DNA of 64,000 nt from Pipra filicauda (Eukaryota > Chordata > Aves > Passeriformes > Pipridae). The stretch covers positions 62,001-126,000 of the forward strand of contig NW_024104377.1 of assembly GCF_003945595.2 (NCBI RefSeq), given 5' to 3'. The notes below the pieces were generated by a model. It saw only the letters and a list, made by a program, of their open reading frames with translations, was not told the DNA's origin and did not search any database. Made by a program: the position numbers and the translations under genes. How positions within the stretch are numbered: position 1 is the first letter of the stretch; each line of letters begins with the position of its first letter. This document shows, piece after piece, positions 36,599-46,402 of this stretch.

Positions 36599-36627
36599 TT
36601 TTTGATTGTTAGTTTTCTTTTAATCAA
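36259..36627 (-). pseudogene. LINE ORF2 C-terminus with C2HC zinc finger
   Basis: A 122-codon open frame. Residues 1-10 (MIKRKLTIKN) come from flanking DNA and the target duplication. Residues 11-122 are the retroelement-derived tail. Landmarks are YGELATGCRMRG (11-22), KKRYKDSLK (25-33), the W46...W56RHTI region, a basic EEKRQRRKNR stretch (76-85), and the finger C98-X2-C101-X12-H114-X3-C118 within CNRICLSRIGLISHQ. This post-RT tail with a SRIGL..HQ finger is widespread in animal non-LTR retrotransposons, where the finger probably binds nucleic acid during integration (family knowledge). The catalytic RT and endonuclease are absent, so it cannot retrotranspose itself. There are no internal stops or frameshifts across the retroelement-derived codons. 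Confidence 0.8.
36599..36610. repeat. Target-site duplication, right copy
   Basis: TTTTTGATTGTT, the exact partner of 36204-36215. On the element's sense strand it lies immediately 5' of the truncation point. Confidence 0.88.
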
Positions 36628-38461
36628 TCATATCCTGAGTTTATATATAATACATTACAGTTGTGACCCTTAGGTGTTTGACGCAGTTCTAATAGTAAAG
36701 GCTTGATTCCCCCACACTAAGTTACATATGTATTACTTAATATGGTGATGGATTTTTGCCTGCAGGAGTGTTTTGGAACAATAAAAAACGCTCCTTCTGT
36801 CAAAAAGTGCTTTGATTAGAATAGGCAGAAGCTTGATTTTCACTTGCTTGCCTCTTCTGTCTGGGTAGAGCAGCTGTGAAACACTCCATAATTGAGCAAG
36901 TGGTTACATCTGCTCTTAGAGTCCCAAGTGAAATTATTATAAAGAATTAAAGAATTAATTAACCAATAAGGACTTAAATAGGGCAGAGTACTTTGCTTCC
37001 AAGGAGGCTTGATTTGTTTGATGTCGCTGCTTAAAGCAGTTAAAGGTCTTCTATTATTGGTCATGATCTCATGATCCCTGTCCATAAATAATTTTTAGAC
37101 ACAAATATTTAATTATTTTATTTTGGACACTCTACTGATTTTTGCTAAGCAAATATCATTGTGTATGCTGTTATTGGCAAATCATGGCAGATCTTCCCAT
37201 GGAGTTCTTTCAGAGGGTATCACTATCACAAGTATTAGGCTGTGTCAGCTTTGTTCCTGCTGTGACAAATTTTAAATTAAATTTTAAAAAGCAGAGGAGG
37301 ATAATGATTTCCAATAAATACTGTGAAATTCACTTCCTATGGTAATAAAAGGCACACAAGTTACAGCACACTAAAATTTATACATTTGCCGCAATTCACC
37401 TTTAAGGAACGCAAGAGGAAAGTTAGTGATTTTTGAATAGTTGATGTGTTTTATTTTATCGTTTGGAAGCATGCCCATTATTCAGGATCACAGAACTCAT
37501 GAATTGATGATCCAAAGGGAGGCTCTTTTACTGTTGCATCTCCTGCATTGCCTCTATAAATATCTCTTTTATTATTATTCTGCATTTTTTAGATTTGTTT
37601 TATGGTTCTGGTTATTAATGTTCTACCTCTGACTGTTACGAGAATTCATAGCTCTGTTAGAAGTCTGACATGTCTGGAATATTTGCTTGTGTAGGTAGTT
37701 TTCATGCAGTAAACCAATCTGCTGGACAGGGAGGGGAATATTCTGCCTTTGATAGTGGGTATATTTCTGATTAGAGTTAGTGGGAATATGTGGCTTCAAA
37801 CAAAACCAGCAGCCCCAGAAGCTTAAATTACAGCAAGTGCAGAGTGTATAAGCTTTTTGGATGTGATTGCATAGCCTAGACAAAGAACAAGGAAACAGCT
37901 ACTACTGTTTATTCCTACCAGAATGAGGATCGGGTATGAAAATCTCATGCTCCCTATTAACTTCTCTGGGAATGTAGAGGACTGTCCAGCCATAGGACAG
38001 TGTCTTCAGCTCACTCAAAGCTGCAAGTAAAGGAGATCAATGTTACTAGCAGCATCGACCTTCTTTATTGCTTTTACAACCGCCATAGTTTCTATACTGA
38101 AAAGGCTTCTGTGACTACATTGAGGTTCCCCTTCCCCTGCCCTCAATATATTCTAGAGCCTAGAATATACTAAAATTTAGAAGATGTTATTTTGTGTTTT
38201 ACTTGCATCTTTGGGGTGTAATGAAATGACAAAACTCAATGATGAAAAGAGTCAGCAAAACTATGGCAACAAAGACTTTTATTTTCCCAGCAAGACGTAG
38301 TAACTTGGAGTCTGCAACCTACTGCAAATCACCTCTAACAGACCAAACTATTTGCAGACATTTAGTGCGTAATTGGATAGCTGCTGGTGCAGCAGCTTGA
38401 CAGTAAGGTCAGTCAGGAGCTGCTTTATCCATGAACGCTACAGTTAAAAAAACCAAAAGCT

Positions 38462-38463
<2 letters not shown>

Positions 38464-38493
<30 letters not shown>
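38464..38493. repeat. T30 homopolymer
   Basis: Thirty uninterrupted T, the longest homopolymer in the window. It could be the A-tail of a minus-strand retrocopy lying to its right, but I found no gene-like sequence or matching target duplication there. Length is prone to polymerase and sequencing error. Confidence 0.95.
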
Positions 38494-38497
<4 letters not shown>

Positions 38498-39698
38498 ATA
38501 ATCACCCAGGAGGTTAGATAGCTCCTACCCTGTAGGTGTGATTTTCAGAACAGAAGGCAGAGGGAGAAAATGCGTGCATTGCTTTTTACGGCATTTTTTG
38601 TCATTCTAGGGGTGATGAGGATACCTGGGGAAGCTTCGCACCTGTCAGCTATGTTTATAACACACTTTTCAAAGAGCAAGAAAGACCATCTTTAAAAGCC
38701 CTAACATCACATTTAAGATCCTCTCCACGCGGGGCTTGTTTTACTTGCCTTCCAGCTTTCTTCTCCATGAGAGAGGAATATCTCTTTCGACAGACATCCA
38801 CACACACAAGCAGGCATGAGAAGGCTGGTTCTTGTGCAAAAAGCTGACAGTATGATCTGGACTCTCTCTCTCGTGGGAGATTTGCTATCGACTTTAGCTG
38901 GGCCAGGATTTCACCCATTGCTTGTGTCAAGTTTGACAAGGATTACTGGCATGAGACTGATCCCGAGAGAAAGAATCAGACCACTTTTCTACACAAGTGC
39001 CCAAATGTCCAACGAATACTACAAAAACTGAAAGGATCATAAAAAAGACTAATGTTTTAGACATGTTTAGCAGAGCTGATGATGCTCCCACTGAGGCTGT
39101 TGGAGCTGACTTGAGTAGCAAGCATGGTACACCAACACAAGCACTTCACCTCTGTCCCTTGTCAGGCTTCCTTTACAGCCATTACAGGGTAGCTATTTCT
39201 TCACTGTACAGCTCCAAATGAAAGAAGCTTGAGTGGCCCAGGAGACATTTAAGCTGGCCACTGTAAATTGATTCATGCAAGTGTCTCTGGTGTGAGGATG
39301 TGCTACTTCTTAAGCAGCAAGAGAAGGGGAAATGAAATGAAGAGGTTGTATGGCTGCTCTCAGGAGAACATCAAGCTAACAAGAGCAGATTGGTGTTAAT
39401 TTAGCTGGGACAAAAAAGCCTCTCCTCTTTTAATGCTTGAAGGTTTGAGATTCCAGCAACATGTTGGTGAGGTAGTCACTGGGTAGGAGTGGGAGGGTGA
39501 TCACTCTTTCTTAAGAGATTGCAGAAGTGTGGAAGTAGGTTATGACAGGTTAGGGAACAGGAAGAAAAACACGTAAGTGAAAGAGAAACAAAAAAGAGGG
39601 GAGAGCACAAATCTGGGACAACAGCCAGCTCTTTGCTGCTTCAAAGGCCTCTCTTTTGGGAGAGTAGGGCAGGTAATTGCAGCTTTGCTCCACAAAAG

Positions 39699-39727
39699 TT
39701 TTTTTAAAAAAAAAAAACAAACAAAAC
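39699..39727. repeat. T7-A12 tract with AAAC units
   Basis: A T7 run followed by A12 and CAAACAAAAC. The two runs can pair as an AT hairpin. Low-complexity sequence with no visible source element. Confidence 0.85.
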
Positions 39728-41352
39728 CCAAAAACCAGAGGAACTCTTCCCACTCTGCAGCAGTACAGATCCCATATCCTGTCTTTCAACAGGATAACAT
39801 TAATGTGGGAGCAACATATGGGTTTGGAGCAGTGCTTATTCATGTCAGATAAGACTAGAGCGTGGCAGGAGCAAGCTACAATTTTGTCTTTATGTCAGCC
39901 CAAGGAAATATACTGTAGCCATAATCCCATGTACAATTTGAGCAGTTAGCACTGCTAATGAAAAAAGCAGTTCCATCATGTGCTTTCTAGTTCAGTGAAA
40001 AATCCCCAAACAGCCCTGCCAACATAGGCTTGAAAGTGTAACAAGTGTAAATGAGCAACTGTGGGAAGGAACAGAAGGTTAAAGCACTCTTTCAAGTCTT
40101 AGAGTATGTGTGAAACTATGGTTGAAGAAAGACCTTCTGTAAAGATAAGAGAGTATCCACCAAAGAGGTATTTTTTTCTGGACAGCCAGAAGTTTCTGAT
40201 TAAAAGCTGCATTTGAGAGGTGCTAAACATAACCTTGAAGAAAGGTACTGCTTCATATCTGGTAACATGACATAGCATGTGGATTTTTAATACAGTATAT
40301 CATGTATATGAAAATAATAATAATAAAAGCATAGGTGGTTTTGAGTTCTTCTGCATCCCAGGGTTGTTGTTATTCTGGTTTGTATTGTCAAGATAAAGCA
40401 GAAACAAATGGTTACCCAAGTGCCGACTACCCTTCAGAGAGCTAAAGAACAATTTTCTGGAGATGGAGAATAGAATAGATTGGCATGAGGTAAGAGAGAC
40501 ACCTGCTTCCATTCTTTTAGTTGATCCAAAGCTTCTGTTGATTCAAGAGATAAAAGAAGTCCCCTGATGAGATGTGCCAAGAAACACTTTTAATCTCTTT
40601 TGCTGGGGAGGGAGAGCTTCTACTGCCAACGTTTGCAGTATGAACTTCATCCAGTGTTTTCTGTGTGAAGAGACAATATGAAGGGGTAGCTTTCCCTGCA
40701 CCCCTCAGACTTAAATAGAGGGATGAGAAATAGAAACCTCAGGGAAAGGACAGAGAAGAGATACAGGTACAAATGCATAGGATGAAAAAAATACCTGCAT
40801 CTTTGGATCTCAGAAGATCCTTATTTTTATTTTTAATGTGTCTGATCTCCTGAAGAATGACTAGTTTATTGAAAATTTAACTCAGTGTGGTGAAAAAGCA
40901 GTTAGCAAAATGTCAGCTGATAAAACACCGAGTGACAAGAGGCCTGGGGCACTTTCGTCCTAAATTCAGTGCAGTCCAAACACACCATCTGGAAATTTTC
41001 ATATCACCTGCCTGGTTACATAAAGGAGAGTAATGGCTTCTTATGGTTCTTTTCTGTGGAAGACAGCAGTTACAATTCCCTGAATTTCCAAAGAGGTTAA
41101 CTTGCATGCTCATCCAAACAGTCAACTGAAGTGCTGTTTGGTAGGAATGGAAATTCGTGTTGAAACTAGATAGCTGTTATGCATTCTAATCTACTTTCCC
41201 TGGCTACAGCAGGATTCAAACAACAACAACAAAAGGCACAGGGCAGTGAGAAATTAATCTCTTTGAACGAGCACCCAACACAAAACTTCTCAGGGCTTTT
41301 TCTCTGAAGCTGTTCTACCCGTCCTTCTATATCTGTCATATATATTCTTTGT

Positions 41353-41381
<29 letters not shown>
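41353..41381. repeat. (TA)n microsatellite
   Basis: About 14 perfect TA units, followed by AAAATAG. Likely polymorphic and able to extrude a cruciform. Confidence 0.95.
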
Positions 41382-41385
<4 letters not shown>

Positions 41386-43267
41386 GTCTGTTGTTTGCTT
41401 CCTCCTTTTTTTTGAGCATCTGTCCTTGCAGCAGTTTCTCCTGCAGATACATAAAATTTCCAGCAGAACAAGGGTTGAGGCGTCTCTGGTCCTGCCTACC
41501 TGTGCTCCATCTTTAGGGTGTAGAGGTGAAAATGCTATGGTATCTATTCCCCCATATGTAAGAGAAATCAGAGCCACCCACTGGTTTTCTTGCAACTTTA
41601 TGGAAGTGGAAAACTGTGATTAGACATTTGTCTAGCTGCTGATTTCAAAGGTTTTTAACAAAGTGTTTAATTACACAGTTATTTCACCTTTGTCACTTGG
41701 GGTTCAAAATGCTGACAATTCTAGAGTGCAACCCTGGTAAAGTCTTATTGCATTTGACTTTGTTAAACCTCTTCAGTTTTCTATGGGATTCACATAACCC
41801 CTTTGCATTTGAGAGACTGCCCCAAACAATTTATCCTGGGCAGAAGAAAAGAAAGAAGAGCAAAACAAAAATCAGCGACCAGAAAAACACCAAATACTTC
41901 AAAACATTAAGGTCAATACATTCTTGAGTGGCTTTGCCATTAGGACTATGCTCCTGGTTGGTCAACTTAATCACCTCTAGTGAGAGCAGTATACTGGGAG
42001 ATTTGGACATATTGTTTTCTCCCCAAAATTTTTTTCCTATAAAGCATTTGACCCATCCATTGTTGTATCAGACTCCAATGTAGACTTCTACATGTTGTCA
42101 CCTTAGAAGTAGGCCCTCACAGCTGATGAAAAATTAGGCTTACTGAAATTTCTGTTATCTCAGTATGCTCCATATACTGCTGTTTGCAAGGTTCTTTTGG
42201 ACTAGGGATCTTTAAGTAATTTGCATCTGAATGTCCTGTTTTTTGAGTTAGTTTTCTACATTTTGCTTGCATTACACCCAGTAGTATATTTTCTCAGTTT
42301 TGAAAAAGGCTTTGTGGCCCCAAAATGTCCAGGAGTTTTACAATCATCTTATAACTTAATCTCCCCAGTTCCTCATTTAGCTGCTCACTTGAAGTATCAT
42401 GTCTCAGCTTATATCCTTCCAACTTTGGATGAATGAACAACACTAAACATCAGAGAGAGGCAAACACTGTAACGCTTATATGAATATTCATCTGTATTTT
42501 GAAAGGAACACTGCATTTCCTTGGTTTTAATTTTCACGCCATAAATTTTCTCACAAGTAATATCAGTACAGAAATATTTGCAGAAACAGTATATACTACT
42601 ATAATAGCATCAAGTACTACTAGAATGTTAATGTTCAAATGAATAATTGATATTCACATCAAAAAACTAAATCAAAGAATTATCCAATTGAGACAAGAAG
42701 ACACGCCTTGTGATCTCTGTGTTAAATTGGATCAGACTGAATTTCTTTTTTTGAAAACCTACAATAAGCTGCCTGTGAATGGGTCTAAACTTAAGTTTCA
42801 CTCAATGTAAATCATTCTGAATGACAAATAGACTTGTTTACAGACAATTTCCAAATGGAAAAGAGGAAATGCATTGAAAAAATATATTGTCCCAGCTGCG
42901 CTCTTAGATAAGTTACTGTCAGCATGATGCTTTCCCTTAGCATTCCCTTGCTCTTAAATTATGCCAATTTGAGGAGCAAAAGATTATTCCAGTGACCCTG
43001 GCATGTCAATCTTCTGCTTGTCTGTGCAGAAAACTACCTTAGAGTCAACGGACTCTCCTTAGTTAAAGTACTCTTTCACTGCCTGGCCAAAGTATGCCCA
43101 TATAGGGAGTTAAATTATCCACAAGTATTCTTGCTTCACCCACTGACCTATATTGCTATGATCATTACCCAAGGTGATGCCCTATTGGTATTTCTGCTCC
43201 AGTAAATGAACATTCCCAGAGCTAAAACACCCTTTATCAAGACATTACAAGGAAGCAGCTGTATGTA

Positions 43268-43857
43268 CGTAGTGGGTTGACCCTGCCTGAATGCCTGACA
43301 CCCACCAAAGCCACTCTATCACTCCCTTTCTCAGTAGGGCAGGAGAGAGAAAATATAACAATGGTTCATGAGCTGAGATAAGGTCCAGGAGAGATCATTC
43401 ACGAAATACTGTCACAGGCAAAACAGACTCAAACTTGAGGTGTTAAATGAATTTATTAATAAGAGAAGTAAAATAAATCTTAAGAACACATTCCCTTCTC
43501 TCCTCCCTCCTTCCCAATCTCTAACTTCTCCTCTGCCAGTGATACAGAGGCATGGGGAATGTCTCTTCTCCAGGGCTTGGAACCCCTCCTACTCCTCCTT
43601 CTTCACTGACCTTGGGGTCTGCAGGGTTGTTCCTCTCTCATGTTCTCACTTGTTCTGCTCTGTAACTTTTTTTTCCTTCTTAAATATGTTACCACCATGT
43701 CTGTTTGGCCCAGGCTTGGCCATCAGCCTGTCTGTCTTGGAGCTGGCTGTCATAGGCTCTACTGGACATTGAGAAAGTTTCTGGCAGTTTCTCAGAGAAA
43801 CCACCCCTGTAGACTGCCCCTGCCATTACCAAAACCTGGCCACGCAAACCCAATACA
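43268..43857 (-). mobile_element. Solo LTR, avian ERVL-like
   Basis: A 590-bp long terminal repeat of an avian endogenous retrovirus-like element. The plus strand starts GTAGTGGGTTGACC and ends GCAAACCCAATACA, which I recognise as the two ends of a common avian ERVL-type LTR. The original TG start is now CG. Flanks ATGTA (43263-43267) and ATTTA (43858-43862) are a 5-bp duplication with one mismatch, as expected for ERVL. On the minus strand there is a TATA-like CATATTTAAG (43690-43681 region) and an AATAAA within ATTAATAAATTC (about 43449-43460), so transcription would run right to left. No internal gag, pol or env region and no second LTR are present, so it is a solo LTR from recombination. 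It is shorter than I recall for the family: an internal G/C-rich repeated block seems to be missing. Confidence 0.85.
43681..43690 (-). promoter_or_regulatory. TATA-like element in LTR
   Basis: On the minus strand AACATATTTAAGAAGG includes the TATTTAAG box kept by this LTR type, followed by an A-rich tract. It would have driven proviral transcription. Whether it is still active cannot be told from sequence. Confidence 0.55.
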
Positions 43858-43862
43858 ATTTA

Positions 43863-44574
43863 CTAGAGTGGTCACCAGTAAGAAAAAAAAGAAGGTTTTA
43901 TGAAACAGTGGGAAAAAAGGCAATCCCCAGATGAGCCAGCACTGCTTTATTCCTCTCCTGGGAGAGAAGGGGAAAGTCCAGTATAAGAAATAAGAAATCT
44001 TGCAGGTTGTTCAGCAGCTTGGTCATGCAGTTTGGGCCATTTAATATGCACTTAGAGACACTGTTTAATTGGGTAGGCTCCCCGAGACGATGCAAGGGAG
44101 TGTACTGCTGGAGGTCCTGGGGAGCACCAGTCCATCTGCCAGCTGCAATGGAGAGGAGCCAGCTCATGCTTGGTGACCTCAAGGCAGACACAATCTGGAA
44201 AAGTCCTCCTGGAGAAAAGGAGGCTAAGGGACCAGCACTGCAGACCTTTTAGTGAGATAAGGGAAGAGATGCCAGGCTGCTTTGGGCAATCAGGCAAGTC
44301 ATTTGCTTTCCCTGCTTGGCAGTGCTGACTGAGAAACAGGTGTAAAAGACAGGAATCATAGTGAGAGAATCAAGAAAGCTGTATCTTAAAGAGGTCAAAA
44401 TGCCAGCAGGCATTGGAATAGGTGAGATGACTCACAGAGAAAGATACTATACACGCAAGGAAAGGGGAAAAGCATCCATCAAGCAGCAAGGGGTTTAAAG
44501 AACTCTTCAGATCATGTTTGGGTTTTTTTTAGAAAAAAGAAGACAAGGAACGGTAATTTCCAGGATTATGGAAC
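43863..44574. other. Unique spacer between LTR and satellite
   Basis: About 700 bp, more G/A-rich than the surroundings on the plus strand. Open frames of 81-97 codons occur on both strands over 43898-44297 without any recognisable domain. No repeat was identified. Confidence 0.55.
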
Positions 44575-45253
44575 ACCAAATGGCATGGCTGGAAGCAGTG
44601 CAAGCCAAGCAAGCATCAGGTTTGGCCCATAGGAGAATGGTGCAGAAGGAAAAACATTGGTACAGCATTCCCTTCAGCATGTGTTTACAGAGGCAGTGTC
44701 CCAGGAGCTGTAGGCTTTGTGGCTCTCTTAACCCTCATCCTAATCCTAATAGCAACTCTGGGCTGCAGCTGAGGTCCCCAGCATCACGGGTGGCCCAGAT
44801 TAGAAAGGTGTGGAGGCAGTAATGTTGGTGCAGTGCCATGCTCCCCTTGGCATGCCTTTTTAGCCCCAAATCTGGAGATACTGGCTTTGGGGGTCTCTGA
44901 ACCCTAACCCGAACTCTAATGGCACCTTAATTCTGAGGCTGAGATCCTCAGTACCATGGTTTACCCAGATGTGAAATGTGTCGAGGGAGTGTCCCTGTGT
45001 CCTAACATAAACCTGATGTCCTCTGTACCAGCCTACCCTACATATGCTGGTGTCCCTGAAACCATCTTTGGCCCAGATGAGTTATGTGTGGATGGAACAA
45101 TGCTGGTGTAGTGCCATGCTGTCCTTGGCATGACTTGTGCTATCCCAGTGTCCCAGGAGCTGTAGCCTTTCTGGGTCTCTGAACCCTCACCTTAACCCTC
45201 ATGGCAGCTCTGGGCTGAGGCAGAGGTCCCCAGTAATTCGGGTGGCCCTGCAG
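44575..45253 (+). repeat. Diverged ~170-bp tandem satellite
   Basis: Roughly four units in tandem. The anchor TGGCCCAGA (with variants) falls at 44623, 44791, 44961, 45069 and 45243, spaced 168, 170, 108 and 174 bp, so one unit is partly deleted. Other shared blocks are GTGCCATGCT (44833, 45111), GTGTCCCAGGAGCTGTAG (44696, 45148) and GGTCTCTGAACCCT (44892, 45174). The three full units each contain a telomere-like block: ACCCTCATCCTAATCCTAAT (44731), ACCCTAACCCGAACTCTAAT (44901) and ACCCTCACCTTAACCCTCAT (45183). No long reading frame runs through it. Units differ at many positions, so the array is old and not being homogenised. Confidence 0.85.
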
Positions 45254-46320
45254 TAGGAGATAAGCTCACTTTATGTGCCTTGATATCTGAGAGCAGTTGT
45301 TCAGATAAGGGACTGTTTGATCAGCTTGCTTATATTTTTTACACCATGAGCTGTAAGTGGGTTGAGGAATCTTGTTATGCTTTGGGTCACCCCATATCCT
45401 TTTTGGTGCATAAATATAGTAATCCTATCATATTCCTTGGCTTTTTTTCCTTTTTTACATTATCAATACCTTACATGTAATAGTAACTCTCTATTGAAAT
45501 TCAGATTCAGGGCTTATGTCTCCCTTGCCTATATGTCTTCCCATGAGCTGTGTGATATCAGGATTGTTCATGAATCAGTGTCATAACACTTACAAAAATC
45601 TGTCTTTGCTGTCACTTCTCTTGCTTTTTTTGTATTGTAATATTTGAGCTAAGAGGAGAGCAGACAAATAGCTATACAAAAAAATTCTGCAACAAAATGC
45701 TGTACTAAAAACTGATAGTACCTTATTATTTGGAGAGCTACCTTCTAAACATCAGTCTTTGCATGCTGCATCTTTACATGTGTGGAATTGTGAACATCCC
45801 CAGCATTCCCAAATTAAATAATCCAAGAGACCGGTGGCACTTTGTTGCAGCTTTATAACACAATCTTCTTGCAAGTATTCAATGCATAAAGATGTTATTG
45901 GGGAGCGTATTCTGGGAATTATTTCATCTTCCTATACAAAGGAAAAGCCATTTGTCAGCTCAGATCCATTCATTGTCCATTGCTATAAGACAATACCTTT
46001 CTACCTAGATATTGCTTTCCGGAAGCCTGGCCATATTGTACGAAAAAATAAACACTGGAGCTATCACTGAAAAGCATCTTTCCTGGCTTTGCCAGCAAAC
46101 CTTCTCTTCTGGGGAAATGTGTGCAGACAGGATGCTCCTCCTTTTCCTTCCCTCTGATCTCCAAGCCAGCAGCTGTCTGGGGACAAGAAGCCTCAGTGAA
46201 TATTGTGGTTGCTGTTCAGATGGCCTTTATAGTCCATCTAAAAGCAAGTAGGCTATTTCATAGGTTTTTTGCCATCCATGCAAATTCTGGATTATTTCCT
46301 CCTCTGCATAAATAATCAGT

Positions 46321-46402
46321 TTAAAAAAATAACAACAAACCCAAAAAAACTAAACTCCACCCTGCCAAAAAAAATAAAACAAAAACCAAAAAACCAACAA
46401 CC
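46321..46402 (+). repeat. A-rich low-complexity tract
   Basis: A run of A-rich words (AACAACAAACCC, CCAAAAAAACTAAAC, AAAAAACCAACAACC). It may be a decayed A-rich tail or simple repeat; no source is visible. Confidence 0.8.

Larger units (their letters stand above)
36611..43262. other. Unique noncoding sequence, no gene seen
   Basis: About 6.6 kb with simple repeats listed separately (poly-T at 38464, T/A run near 39699, TA repeat at 41353). Open frames of 60-101 codons overlap each other on both strands and show no domain. No interspersed repeat was recognised. Confidence 0.6.

Noticed and set aside
43440..43903. Plus-strand frames of 110 and 87 codons
   Set aside because: They lie almost wholly within the solo LTR, antisense to its transcription, and are not coding.
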